From positions 32,373,528 to 32,437,527 of the forward strand of contig NC_091947.1 in NCBI RefSeq assembly GCF_041260155.1: a stretch of DNA of 64,000 bases. Reading direction: 5' to 3'. The notes beneath the pieces are model-generated. The model searched no databases, had not been told where the DNA came from, and worked only from the letters and a program-made list of their open reading frames with translations. The DNA is from Ptychodera flava (taxonomy: Eukaryota > Hemichordata > Enteropneusta > Ptychoderidae). Made by a program: the position numbers and the translations under genes. Positions within the stretch are counted from its first letter, which is position 1. Every line of letters begins with the position of its first letter. This document shows positions 14,101 through 24,838 of this stretch, one piece after another.

Positions 14101-16330
14101 TATTAGCAGTAAGATCATGATCATTTACACACCGACCAGCCAAAGGTCAAAAACAAAGAAATAAACAGAATCAGAATCTTTTCTTGAAATAGCCTTTCTC
14201 AACAAACCTCTCTAACATTGAGAAAAAAATTGAGCACTATTCAAACTTAAAATATGCTCCAATACGAAACAAATAGCGTCCAGTACTCCTGTCGGTGACA
14301 TGTCAATTATGACACACACAGGATTGCGCACGTATAGTGACTAATGTCAATAACGAATCTGAGAGAGAAGATGACCATCACACAAACAAATTGAGGGGAT
14401 ACATAACAACAGAGCGACTAGTGAAGGGACTCCAGTTTGGTCCCGAAATCGTTAGGACGAATTAGTCAAAAATAAAACTGTTATTCGGGGAGCCAGGTCA
14501 CATGACCCGGGTCAATGAACCATTTATTCAACACAAAATAACCACAATGAGCCACTCATCCACTGTATCGTAGCACAAACAATGCATAGTAGATCCTATG
14601 TGTGAAGTTACCTTCATTTACTTAATATTATTTTTGTCAAAACATAGAATTGCCTACCAGCAGAGAATTTTTTTTCAGAACGAAGACATCCTTGGTAGAT
14701 GGGAGACTTGTCTACAAAAAGGGAAGATTTTGTCAGAACAGAGAAAATTTTGCCAGAACGGAGGATAGTCTCCTAGCGGATAAATTCTTGTCAGAACGGA
14801 GAAATTTCTGTCAGAAAGGAGAAATTTTGTCTGAACAGAGAATTGTTGTCTCTTAGCAGAGAAAATTTTAACAGTGCAGAGAACAGTCGTTTTCGTCCAT
14901 GGTAGTTAAATGACTTCGGTGCCGCACTTTGACCTCTTAAAGCTGTCATTAAGCCGACGCTAACTAAAGGTGCGGTTAAGTAATTGTGAATAAATAGGTT
15001 GTGAATGAGAGTAGTGGTGAATATCTAATTTTTATTCGTACAACCTCATCTATTTGTCACGAAAAGTTTAATACCTATTTGACTTTTGTCTTCTTTACAT
15101 TCGTACAGACCATTGCACCCGTCATGGTGAAAAATTACCTGCATGATCTGACACCATCGGAGTTGCACTGTGTTGTAGTTGGTGGACTGGCAACCGTTGC
15201 TGGTAACGTTCTTGGTGCCTACATTAGCTTTGGAATTAGTGCTGCACATCTGATTTCAGCATCTGTCATATCTGCCCCAGCCGCGTTATCCGTCGCTAAA
15301 ATATTCCACCCTGAGACGAGAAGACCGAAGACGTTGACGGAAAGCAATATTATCATTGAAAAGGGGTACTCTTACTGCTTGTCATCTATACCACTGCTAG
15401 TCCATTATGGGAGGGGAGAGGGTACATTATTGCTATTATTTTATGATTGTTGCAATGCCAGTGAATTTGTAGATGCAGAAAACATCTTGGGCCACATTGC
15501 TGGATAATACAGTAATAATCTGGGGGATGACGTCACAAAATATATTGGTATTGATAAAGCTGTAATACAATATAATTTGATAAGCAATGCCAAGACAACA
15601 TATCGGGTTCAATTTGCACAAAATGTACTTTTTATCTTATTGACAGTAGTCTATCGGCATATTGATTGAAGAAAAACTTTGTGGGATACCAATTTTCAAA
15701 ATGTGCATTTCCATGACTTTTGAATCAAATAAGCTGAGCGTTACGACATTTTACTGTTTATCGAGATTTCTAGTTTCCGCTTCTCCAAATTGTGGTCAGT
15801 AAGACCGCAGCAGAGAATGGTATGAAATTGACTTTATAATGTCACAGACCCCTATTACGATGCTCGAAATCATCAATGGCTTCAGTTTTGTAGAATTAGG
15901 GCATGCCCGATTACTTTGGCAGAAACTGCTGAAGATTACGGAGCGTCTGCAGTATTTTGATCTTATGATTTTCAGTCGGCATCTTCTCAACAAAGTACAG
16001 AGAACACCAATTTCCAACTCTTCTATCTTTCACAGGAAAGAAAAGAACGTTTTGGAAGCAATGGTTAACGCAGCTCAAGACGGTTTCATGATCTGTGGGG
16101 CAATTATATGTCAACTCATTGCAATCTTAGCAACATTGGCTTTCGTTAACGCAGTGTTAGCATGGCTTGGATCGATGGTAAACTGTCCACAGCTTACCTT
16201 TCAGGCAAGTATAAATGACTTATAACTAAATAGAACTTGAAGAGAGCGAAGTTCACCATAATATAACAAATATTCAGATATTATTACTTCATATATTATT
16301 CATATATTATTCAATATTATTACTTCATAT

Positions 16331-16420
<90 letters not shown>

Positions 16421-19400
16421 TGTGTGTGTGTGTGTGTGTGTGGCCAAACAGGATTATATAGCTAAAAGAGGATTTTTAGTTGAATGAATCTTGTGCAAGT
16501 TACCATAGCGCGCCTTGACAGTGGTTTGCTTATTTAAAATTCAAATTGCTTGCATTCTATTCACATTTGTATAATCCTGGTAATATAGTAATTAAATTTA
16601 TCATTTCAGCCTATGGACTCAATGAGAAATTCAATTGTCTACAGTTGAAACTATTCTATGTTGTACTGTTCTGCATTTATTGTATCCCTTACGGAATACG
16701 TAACAATTTTGTTTTGCAGCTCATTTGTCGATATTTATTGTATCCACTTGCTTGGTTGATGGGAGTGGAAATCGCTGACTGCGAGATTGTTGCTGAGCTG
16801 ATAGGTGTCAAGACCTTCGTTAACGAATTTGTCGCATACTTGCAGTTGGCAGATCATATCAAGAAAGGAGCAATATCGGTATGAATTTCAAACAGAGGAA
16901 TCTACATTATTAATTGCATTTGATTAAAGGCCCATGAGCTGTAACTCTGCAAAATTTGTCCAACCTCAAGGTACCTCCATTTTCCTCAGATATTCATTGC
17001 AATCTACAATATTGACGACATAGTCATTAACTGTGACGCAATAACAGTTGTGTGTGGCAGAATAGGCAGGAAAAAAACAGATTTTTGTTCATTTTAAATT
17101 TCCCGCCATTTTCAAAATCTTGCAATATTAGGTGAAAAACGGAGAATTTGTTTGTCAAGGTGGAGTGAATTCCTTTCCGTTATTTCAGTCGGTTGCACCA
17201 TGTTGTATTTGTAAAGATTCAATTGTGTACATGAGCCATTTACGCTCTTTATCATGTAGTTGCATGGAGATGGTCGTATTTTCGGTGCTTACTGAAACCT
17301 CCCCATTCAGTCCGACTCAGTAGATAATTATAGTTGAGTAAACATCTCGTAGTAAGAAGTAAGAACAGTTGTAAAAACTAATTTTGATCTAAATATATAA
17401 TTATGAATATAATGTCAACACCTGGAGCTTATGTGCTGTTTAGATAACAATGAAGGAGAATACTATGTCATCACAAACATTCTGCATTTGTACTTTTCAT
17501 TGAAATTAGCAAAATGTATTCATACCCTTATAATCACATTTCTGACACAGAAAGCAGACATACGTCGTACCTTAGCAATATCGAAACTTCCCCTTAACAA
17601 AAACTACGAATATAGACTCTCAAAAGGCATAAACAGATCCTGCAGGTCCATAATTTGTTAAAGACCTAGCTAGAGAATCGTATAACCTCTTTATTATTAG
17701 TCAAAACTAATGATATACTAGATATATATCCCTCATGGGGCCAGTTGCCACACTTGTTTTATCGATTTTAACTGCACAGGTCCGATCTCAAGTGATAGCT
17801 ACTTATGCACTTTGCGGTTTTACCAACCTTGGATGCATCGGAATAATGATTGGGGCGCTAGGACCCATGATGCCGGACAGAAAGGGCGAATTGGCGTTGA
17901 CATGTATCAGAGCTATCTTTTCAGCCACCATAGCTTGTTGTATGACAGCTTGCGTTGCCGGTGAGTACTTTATATTGAAGTTAGAATCCGGTCTAGTAAG
18001 ATATAATTTACGCCCAGTTGGTGATGTGTTTACTCTCTCTATTACTTTCCCTCCAGTAGATGATAAAAAAATCAAAAGTAGATGTTTTTCACACAACATC
18101 AAAAGATAAAGGGAATACTTTTAAAACGTAGCATTATTCGTAACATACATATTTGAAGACTTATCATCTACCATTTGATATTAATTTCTGCATTTGAATA
18201 TTCATCACGCTCCATAATTTTCTTGGCTATATTTTTATTTATTTATTTATGATTTATTTATGAAGATTTATCCAAGCAAACTAAAAAAGGGTCTACATAG
18301 GATTTGGTGACCAAAACAGGTGCAAAACACCTATACAAAGTCAGTCCCCATAACATACTACACATCGAGCAAAAGAAAAAGCTGACGTAAAATATACAAC
18401 AATTTGAATTTAAAATGAAACAATGAAAAACATTTTTTTAAAAACATCCAAATTTGCATAGGTCTACATTTACTACAACACCAGTGGATTGTCCATATAC
18501 AAGTGTTCTGAGGATCAAATGAATTATAAAATTTGCTCACATACCATTTTATTATTGCCTGGTTAAATGTAAGCGTTGAATTAATGGTCCTCAATGCCCT
18601 TGGTAAAATATTCCATCAATTGGCTATGCGAAAAGAAGTGATGGTAAGAAAGAGTGTTACAACGATTTAATCGTAATGTAGTTGAATCAGCACTGAGACG
18701 GGTGTGAATGTTAGAAGATGAAAACTCAACAAACCTGTGTACGTTCACAGTGTATAATCCAGTAATACATTTATGAAAAAACACAAGGTCAAACACCTCT
18801 CTGCAAAATGACAGTGGTAAAAGGTTGACAGAAACCAATCTCTGTTTATAATCAACACCAGTAGGATAATGGAGCATGTATCTAGTCGCTACTTTCTGGA
18901 TTCTTTCTAATTTAACTAGATTTCGTTTAGAATGTGCTGTCCAAACAACACTTCCATACTCCAGGTGGCCATGAATATAGAGCTCTGATGGTTTTTCTGT
19001 CACACTTATAATTACAAGTACGCTTTACCATACCAAGTAATCTATTAAACTTCACGCAAATGCGATCAATATTTGCACAGTTTGTATGTTTTTACTCGCT
19101 TCTACATTTTCGAACTCATACGACAATATCCAAAGTGGTATGCCATTTGTTAGACCAGCTCGTACACGCAGATATTCATATAAACATTTGCTTTGAATAA
19201 CTTCGAGACCACCTACATATAGGATATTAACAGTGAAATCACGCCGAATGACACTGCGAAGAAAGTGATATTGAATTCGACGAATGACATGTAAAGTTGT
19301 CTAAAAAGCTATCAAAGTACTGATCTTTCTGTTCGGGGGGATATAACCCAAATTTGTATCTACATGTATGCAGATGGTAAGATAATGAATCGAGAAGTAT

Positions 19401-20892
19401 TGATTTGGACATAAAATGACTCCCAACTAACCTTAGGGTACGCTACACATACGTCGACATGACTCTTACTGCCAGCCGACGAAAATGTAACATCGATTAG
19501 GAATATGACCATACGAACGCCACGTCGATGACTGGTAAAACTATCTAATCTAAATGCACTCATATTATCAACATAAAATGTTTCAACGATTATTAAACAG
19601 GTAGCATTACGCATGGGCATATAAGCTGAACAATCAAAATACAAGTCTAAATGTTTGTCGTATATTTGTCTTAAATTTAGGTCCTTTGTCACGCTGCCCA
19701 AAACACCTGTCAATATGGTCATCAGTGAAGCTATCTTTTCGAATCCTCTCCACATACAGCTTTATCATGAAACTTGCCTATTTTATGTAACTATCGTAAT
19801 TATTACATTTATGAAAGGAACTTTTGATCACAATAAAGTATAATCGTAAAGAACATTTCGTGACGTCAAACATTTATCCTCTTCCTGTAAAGTGCAGACT
19901 TTGAACCATATTTACCAAGAAATATTTCACAAATGAATAATTAAAGGAAAGACCTACCAATCATAGCATTTTTTCGTAATTCATATAAGAATAAACTATC
20001 AGTATTATTATCATTATTATCGTCTGTATGGTATTGACAGATTTATGTCGAATGAGAAAAAACAATAACATTGCGAAAGTTTTCCACGGGATTATACATT
20101 TCAAGTAAGATTGTGTCCTAATATTACGTACTGAGGATTGCAAGTGTTTCAAATCAAATGAGAGTATGCACTTGTCTGCTCTTCCCTCAACATTTACACT
20201 CTTTGCATGAAATTTCTAAATTACAACCGCGGCAAAGCAAGTGCATAGGTAACTGATTGTAATACAAACACTAATTAGTAATTATATGTAGTCTAACTGC
20301 GCCTTGTTTATCTATACTTTGTTGCTGTCAGTAAGAAATCTCAGCAGGGTGGCGTTAAATGGTACTGTCTTCAGGAAGTCCATGCCAAGTTGATTTCTTA
20401 TATTTATGTTTGGCAAGGAGACTTCTCATATCTAAACCAAGCACCCCGTGGTTTATTAGCTCTTTATCAGTAAAATAAGGTGCCGCTTCTATATACTTTA
20501 AGGTTTTCCAGTACTCGTTGCCATTGTAGTTTCTGTTTGTATTACAATGAGTTATCTATGCACTTGCTTTGCCGCGGTTGTATTTATCGAACTTACAATC
20601 AGAATTTATTTTTAGACATAGTCTTTTTAACTTTTCCTTATACATAAATTTCACTATTTTTTGTATTAAAGATGTCTGTCACATAGCTAATATAAACTTC
20701 TAATAACTGTGATTCCTTATCTACCTTGATACGTTATAATCCAAAAATATTTTTATAAACTTTTTTATTGTGTTAATTTCAGGGCTCCTGTACGATGATG
20801 GGCGCCGCCTATTTGACTCATCAGACATTATCGATGACATTGCAAACGCTACGTCATCATTTCTTGCCAATACCACAGATACACCCATGTGA
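4940..20892 (+). CDS. SLC28: SLC28-type concentrative nucleoside transporter, copy A (10 exons)
   Basis: Joined exons: 4940-5101, 5835-6118, 6970-7126, 8422-8613, 8915-9076, 15109-15365, 16036-16204, 16720-16878, 17780-17960, 20783-20892. They give 611 residues with no internal stop, numbered here from the first codon of exon 1. The N-terminus is acidic and cytosolic (1-54). Hydrophobic helices begin near residue 73, and the conserved CNT core fills exons 4-9. Diagnostic motifs are AAANIFVG (311-318), GGLATVAGNVLGAYISFG in exon 6 and GVKTFVNEFVAY in exon 8 (N496, E497). CNTs couple Na+ or H+ to nucleoside uptake across the plasma membrane. Length fits the family (about 650). The start codon is not in exon 1, which opens in phase 0 with GGC, so at least one upstream exon is missing; I did not find it. 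HP1 reads GPTIA where studied CNTs have GQTEA, so the substrate may differ. Orthology to SLC28A1, A2 or A3 cannot be settled here. Confidence 0.93.
5291..5564 (+). repeat. interspersed repeat, about 270 bases, copy 1
   Basis: Lies in intron 1A and matches 9785-10032. It contains GTCGACACTGTCAT, CCATAGGGAAACCATTATAT, a CAGACA-rich stretch and a near-palindromic end, TCACGTGTGTAAACACGTGA. Probably a dispersed element 3' end; class not determined. Confidence 0.6.
5835..6118 (+). CDS. SLC28: CNT copy A exon 2 (TM1-TM2)
   Basis: Acceptor CTTCGCAG, donor GGCAATG|GTAAGC; 94 codons plus two bases (W149 is split). It carries HKTGIWYG followed by two hydrophobic helices, the first ending SLDLWRAQG and the second ITICFLALAIYKFI. 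The Trp codon TGG of SLDLW is the one that reads TAG in copy B. Confidence 0.92.
6970..7126 (+). CDS. SLC28: CNT copy A exon 3 (two membrane helices)
   Basis: Acceptor ATTTTCAG, donor GGCAGA|GTAAGT; one base completing W149 plus 52 codons, ending in phase 0. It encodes LVPLILIVLLVLFAWWMD and a second helix, LLVFILFSWLCS, followed by the basic run KRRGR. The order of a polar linker and a helix flanked by basic residues fits the N-terminal helices of animal CNTs, which precede the conserved core. Confidence 0.9.
8422..8613 (+). CDS. SLC28: CNT copy A exon 4 (start of conserved core)
   Basis: Acceptor TTCTTAG, donor TTTAAG|GTTTGT; 64 codons, phase 0 at both ends. Contains GLQLAFGIFILRSTAGY and FLGDQVQTFLEYTDVGSEFVF, a block typical of the CNT core entry (interfacial helix plus TM). 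The last residues lead straight into the hydrophobic start of exon 5. Confidence 0.93.
8915..9076 (+). CDS. SLC28: CNT copy A exon 5 (leads into HP1)
   Basis: Acceptor GTTTTTAG, donor GGTCCG|GTAAGT; 54 codons, phase 0 at both ends. Includes SYIIGLLDYVGIMGW, the MGVSGVEAL block and AAANIFVGP. N314 and V317 line up with Na+-site residues of the Vibrio CNT (N149, V152, from memory). The final codon is Pro (P319) where the family has Gln of the GQTEA motif; copy B has His. Confidence 0.92.
9785..10032 (+). repeat. interspersed repeat, about 270 bases, copy 2
   Basis: Second copy, in intron 5A directly after the left foldback arm. It has the same order of blocks and ends at the palindromic CACATGTGTGAACACATGAG. 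Confidence 0.6.
11575..11790 (+). mobile_element. tRNA-derived SINE, full copy
   Basis: Contains RNA polymerase III box A (TTAGCCGAGTGG) and box B (GGGTTCGAATCC) spaced as in a class II (Ser/Leu-type) tRNA. The body that follows includes ACCCTGGGTTGGTAACACTG and GGTGGACAGAATTGTCCCC. The head does not close into a cloverleaf acceptor stem, so it is not a tRNA gene. Confidence 0.75.
11895..12005 (+). mobile_element. tRNA-SINE head, second unit
   Basis: The same box A/box B head, about 325 bases after the first, followed by unrelated intron sequence (body missing). The stretch between the heads (GTGCGATGTATGATAGTGAG onward) is repeated before each head. Confidence 0.7.
12847..14696 (+). repeat. 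tandem duplication unit 2 in intron 5A
   Basis: Abutting copy of 10677-12846. Only scattered substitutions and 1-2 base indels are visible, so the duplication is recent. It is absent from intron 5B. Confidence 0.8.
13745..13850 (+). mobile_element. tRNA-SINE head in duplication unit 2
   Basis: Counterpart of 11895-12005 inside the second ~2-kb unit. Box A and box B are present, with one base lost after box B (GAATCGATTG). Confidence 0.7.
15109..15365 (+). CDS. SLC28: CNT copy A exon 6 (HP1 to TM4-TM5)
   Basis: Acceptor TCGTACAG, donor AAGGG|GTACTC (a weak GT site, same place in B); 85 codons plus two bases. Starts TIAPVMVKNYL, so HP1 reads G-P-T-I-A instead of G-Q-T-E-A. The rest is strongly conserved: GGLATVAGNVLGAYISFG, LISASVISAPAAL, AKIFHPET. 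The open frame runs on past the donor to 15507, but the downstream residues do not resemble CNT. Confidence 0.92.
16036..16204 (+). CDS. SLC28: CNT copy A exon 7, ends at a GC donor
   Basis: Acceptor CTTTCACAG; one base completing G405 plus 56 codons, ending TTT CAG in phase 0. Encodes EKNVLEAMVNAAQDG and two helical stretches ending AWLGSMVNCPQLTFQ. The donor is CAG|GCAAGT, not GT. The next exon begins LICRYLL, as expected after LTFQ in CNTs, which fixes the junction. Confidence 0.92.
16205..16719 (+). other. GC-AG intron 7 of copy A
   Basis: Intron begins GCAAGTATAA and ends TTTTGCAG. The rest of the donor (CAG|GCAAGT) pairs well with U1 snRNA, as usual for GC-AG introns. Intron 7B (42713-51316) starts with the same GC donor. 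A compound (TA)n/(GATA)n/(TG)n microsatellite lies inside. Confidence 0.85.
16331..16441. repeat. compound (TA)n(GATA)n(TG)n microsatellite
   Basis: Lies within intron 7A. At the matching spot intron 7B carries the (TA)n(CA)n tract at 50873-51028. Confidence 0.95.
16720..16878 (+). CDS. SLC28: CNT copy A exon 8 (CNT signature NEFVAY)
   Basis: Acceptor TTTTGCAG, donor ATATCG|GTATGA; 53 codons, phase 0 at both ends. Contains LLYPLAWLMGVE, IVAELIGVK and GVKTFVNEFVAY. This matches the family signature (G/A)xKx3NEFVA(Y/M/F). E497 corresponds to the conserved TM7 glutamate that contacts the ribose in CNT structures. Confidence 0.95.
17780..17960 (+). CDS. SLC28: CNT copy A exon 9 (TM8 region)
   Basis: Acceptor CTGCACAG, donor GTTGCCG|GTGAGT; 60 codons plus one base. 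VRSQVIATYALCGF is followed by TNLGCIGIMIGALGPM and the helix CIRAIFSATIACCMTACVAG. N530 matches the TM8 Asn of CNTs. C533 sits where the family has the ribose-contacting Ser. Confidence 0.93.
18228..19015 (-). mobile_element. 5'-truncated LINE, C-terminal fragment
   Basis: Read on the minus strand: LEYGSVVWTAHSKRNLVKLE, HYPTGVDYKQRL, LLPLSFCREVFDLVFFHKC, then after a frameshift an FDPQNTCIW block typical of non-LTR reverse transcriptase C-termini. It ends on the plus-strand left side in a (TAAA)-like tail. Sits in intron 9A and is absent from intron 9B. Confidence 0.8.
20783..20892 (+). CDS. SLC28: CNT copy A exon 10 (C-terminus and stop)
   Basis: Acceptor TTAATTTCAG; two bases complete G575, then 36 codons to TGA at 20890-20892. 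Encodes GLLYDDGRRLFDSSD, then an Asn/Thr-rich tail with possible N-glycosylation sites (NATS, NTTD). This matches the short extracellular C-terminus of animal CNTs. Copy B ends at the same codon. Confidence 0.88.
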
Positions 20893-20973
20893 ACAAAATT
20901 GCCTGCAAATAAAGCCGTTAATAAGGACAATAGCGCCACTTATAAGTGATGGTACAACATGTAATAATCTGAT

Positions 20974-21106
20974 AATAAAACGTCTTAAATGATATACCTA
21001 ATCGATGTTCATAGAAGTCATGATTGACTTAGCTTAAATACCAATAAGTTGTATGGGTCATTTCTTGAAAAATAGGGATAGTTTATTATTTCAAAATTTC
21101 AATAAA
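20974..21106 (+). promoter_or_regulatory. candidate polyadenylation signals of copy A
   Basis: AATAAA occurs at 20974-20979 and 21101-21106, 82 and 209 bases after the stop codon. Either could end the 3' UTR. I cannot pick one without transcript data. Confidence 0.35.
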
Positions 21107-23115
21107 TGAATGAACAATTTCTAAATTTAAATCTTCGTATTTGCTATACATGTTCTAGAACGAATATTTTGTGTAATTTTGAGAAACAAATAACGGTATG
21201 AGGCTGGGTTCGTAGTTTTCGTCCTTCCGTTGATTCTAATTGGCGATACCTTAAAGACGATTGTGCCACCTAGGTGAGTCATAAAAGTCTCGTGCGTATT
21301 TCTACAGGTAAAACACATAGTCGTACAGAAGCAAAGGTAAAATGTTTAGGTTTTAAGGGCATTTCAGACCAGAAATGCCTTGAAAGACGAAAAGATGAAT
21401 GAGTTTACATAATTTAAGGAAGAAACAGAACTTTTGCCCCCGACAGCAGTTATATATATATATATATGTTAAGATTATCTTTGAGATCACTATCTTAATC
21501 TTTTGCTGTGGTGAGAAGTTGACATTCTGTCCATAATGCATTTCAATATCATGTAGTTTGCCCGCCCCGGACAAGACAAACGCCATTCAAGGTAGCGAGA
21601 ATTAATATTAATCAGACTTACTCGGATAGTTCATTATCAATATCTCGATGAGTGTCGACTCGTTGGAATTCTTGGCAATCAATAGCTTCATATCAAGTTC
21701 TGTGAAGAGATTGTATGGATGGAGTTTCATAAGAGTACACAACTAAGACTGCTGGAAGTAGTGCAAATTTGTACCCATAGGAATGTCTTCTGTACTTTAA
21801 TGTAATGTTGTGTTTAAGTACTTTGTTGATTCAAAAGATCAATATGTCATTAATGTCCTATTAGTAAACGCATATCATTCAGTTATTACTCCATCCTAGC
21901 TTAATCTTTGCACCGCACCATGACGAACATCTGATTACTTGTCGACGAAGATCTTCTGGTACTATTTTTATACCATTATTAGAATAAAATTCAAATATAT
22001 GAAAAGATCTAAACACGTGATTTTAATCTATTCAATCACAGTAAAGTTTTATTCTACTGCGGCAACGTTGAATATATCCATTTAGTTTCAACTGTGACGT
22101 TTCAGACATCCGTTTCAACTGTGACGTACAGTAACGGCTATCACATGTGATCCAAATGTCAGCGTTTGCTGATTCAATATCTGAAAGTAGAACGCTATTA
22201 AGTGTATCAACTCATCCAGTATAATTAAATAAGTTAAAGTAAAAATTATTGAAAACAAAACAGGCAAGCTGTCACCAAACTTATGAATTATTTTCTGTTA
22301 TAGGTAAATGTAAATGAAATAAGCTCAACAATGTATTTTGTGCAGAGTATATACTGTACAATATCGGATAAGTGATTTGTAACTTCTTTAATTTTGACCT
22401 TCCCTTTGCAATTATTTTGGGCTTCGTTGTAACCCAGTTTCATACACAGTTTTGCTCTTTTCGTATCCAGGTTTTATCTTTCATACTGAATGTAGTCCTC
22501 TTTTTATTGTTATTTTAATAATTCTGCTGTTTAAACTGAGTACTATCATCAAGTTTTGCCGTATGTCCAATTGATTATTAATGGAAATATTTATCCAATG
22601 ATATATGTATACAGGGCTCGTATGTTATTCGCGTTTTGCTTCAATTTTCCGTGTTTTATAACCATTGTCTTTAGGATTACTCTTATCTTTTTACGTTACA
22701 GTGATTTTTCGTAAATAAAGTGCAATAGCAAGTACTCAATATTGTAAGCCAATCTTGTAAACATTTGGATTTACTTTAAAGTTTTTATCTGACAAAAATA
22801 TATGATGGTTGAGAAATGAAAACGAAATGCAGTCATGGATAAATTATCGAGAGAAATCGATTGTATTTGTTCACAGTACTAAAATTCTGATTTCGATATC
22901 GTATCTAATCGTATGTGTCCGAAGGAACACGCATATTTCTTGAAAACACTCTACAAAGTCACAATGAGCCATGGTCATTGTGTGCTGATGAACTTATCAG
23001 CGATCTTTCGCAGAATAGTTGGGATCTTCATCACAGTGTTGCCCATTTGATTAATACTTGTTAAGCGGCTATTCATTTAGCAAGGTTAAAGTTACCATCA
23101 TTGAGTGCAAGCATA

Positions 23116-24524
23116 TTATCCACGCCACCCCCAAATCTCGCCCAAACACGACTCAATCGTGGCAATGGGAACCTGGTCACCATCGCATATGATATATAAT
23201 TTGAAGTCGTGAGCATACATCATGTAATCTAAATCATGATTGATTATGATATCCTCCAGGGGTGCCACATAGAGAATGAAGAGAATCTGTCCAAGGACAG
23301 GGCCCTTCCGACAGGACTGACTTGACGCAAACAGACTGTATAAGACTTGAACCAGTCCAAAACAGCAACTGTGATGCCAAACCGATGACACAGTCTGTGT
23401 AACAGAATGTCAAGGTCAATCGTATCTAAGTCGAAAATTAAAATTACATCTTTTCGTTTATGTAAAGAGCGCAACAAGTCATTCTGCACTCTAATGACAG
23501 AAGTTTTTGTGCTGTAACCTGCCCTATAGGAAAACTGACACTTGGCGAACAAATTGTTGTTATTTAGGTATGCGTTTAATCACTGGAAATCAAGCGCCCG
23601 ATGAGTTTTGACAGAAAGGTTAAATTTGACACTGGGCGATATTTACTGAGAATATTCCAGATTTGCCTTTTGAGTAAAGGACGAGCTTATTTACAGGACT
23701 TGGGAAATTCACCAGAAAGTAAAGACTTGTTTACAATTTAACAAACAGCTGGTGCCACCTTGATCGCAAACTGCTTTTAGAATGTGGCAGGAATTGGATC
23801 TATCATAGAAAACTTTGGTGGCAAGGAGTTGATGAGCTTTAACACAACCTCGATTGTAACAAGTGAGAAAGATGAGAATGAAAGATTTACACTTAGGCAA
23901 TCAGACGAGGTAACTACCGGTGAATGCAAGCGTAGTTTTTTCAGTTTTGGGTTGGAAGAAGTTAGCAAAAGCATTTCGTAAATCGGAAAGTTTCGAGTCC
24001 GGGAAAATTTCTATCGTGGCTTTCTTACTGATGCCATCGATGATGTTAAAAAGGGACCAGTTGATCTTCACTCTTAATTCGATGGTATACAGCGTGCTCC
24101 TCTTTCAACATCTTTACATAACCACAACAAGCCGGTTTGAAAATTTCGAGTCCTCTTGTTTTCCCATGTCTTTCCAGCCGATGAAATTGCTTTCTTTCTT
24201 CCATTAGTTGAACTTTATACCACGGGCCTCCATGCTTATCACAATGAATTTCACTAACCAGGGAAGCAAGTTTGTCGATGACAGATCTAAGGAGAGTATC
24301 GTAATTTGATGCAAGGAAACTAGCATTTGCGCCATTGGATAGCAAGTTTGAAAATAAAACTGTCAGTTCTCCTTGAAGTGTGGTAATATTCACAGAGTTG
24401 AGTGGCCTAGAAGTACGGATGGCTGTCGGTGCTGGAGGTTTGTTCACCATTATGTGAAAGTGCAGAGATGAATGATCGGAGGTAAATGCCAGTTATTAGG
24501 TACACCAGAAATATATATATATAA

Positions 24525-24595
<71 letters not shown>

Positions 24596-24838
24596 TATAT
24601 ATATATATATATATTTATGGAAGTCTCTAGTCATGACAAGATCCAGGGTATGGCCTCTGCTGTGTGTTCGAAAACCGATTTGCTGTTTCAATCCGAAAGA
24701 ATTAACGAGACCGATAAATTTCCTAGCATCTTGATCAACATAATTGCCAACATGGATATTGAAATCCCCAGCTATGATCACACAACCCTTAGCGTGGATA
24801 GCATCTTCCATAAACGAAATGCGTGGATAGCATCTTCC
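23116..24838 (-). mobile_element. degenerate LINE (endonuclease plus reverse transcriptase)
   Basis: Minus-strand pieces in order: endonuclease [13 protein letters not shown] (around 24750) with [13 protein letters not shown]; linker HGGPWYKVQLMEERKQFHRL (24100-24250); RT LPPKFSMIDPIP (23800), YRAGYSTKTSVIRVQNDLL (23520), YVAPLEDIIINHDLDYMMYA (23260). The catalytic YADD reads YAHD. A (TA)n tract at 24512-24616 interrupts it, and there are several frameshifts. It meets the next LINE head to head. Confidence 0.82.
24821..24838. repeat. 18-base direct repeat at the LINE junction
   Basis: CGTGGATAGCATCTTCCA occurs here and at 24793-24810. The first copy belongs to the minus-strand LINE (its frame reads MEDAIHA). 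The second immediately precedes the plus-strand LINE. Confidence 0.7.

Larger units (their letters stand above)
9198..14898. mobile_element. large foldback element in intron 5A with iterated TTCTGACA/GGAGACAA arms
   Basis: The left arm (9198-9760) repeats a motif of about 35-40 bases built from TTCTGACAAAAATTTCTCTG and CTAGGAGACAATTCTCCG, a dozen or so times. The right arm (14640-14898) carries the reverse complement (CAGAACGGAGAAATTTTGTC). The outermost ends are inverted: GCACGAAAACGA on the left against TCGTTTTCGTCC on the right. A partial right-arm copy lies at 12790-12846. No transposase frame was seen. Intron 5B holds the same element at the same place. Confidence 0.65.
850..22830. repeat. 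segmental duplication block A
   Basis: Noncoding sequence around copy A matches that around copy B. Upstream, 1200-1380 matches 28120-28290. Introns 5 and 9 are alignable. Downstream, 20915-22720 matches 55030-56700 (for example the block around 21690-21775 with 55695-55790). The duplicated unit therefore included the whole gene plus flanks. Edges are approximate and read by eye. Confidence 0.7.

Noticed and set aside
15366..15507. Extension of exon 6A to the stop at 15507
   Set aside because: CNT similarity ends at IIIEKG, copy B has a donor at the same place, and exon 7 continues the family sequence.
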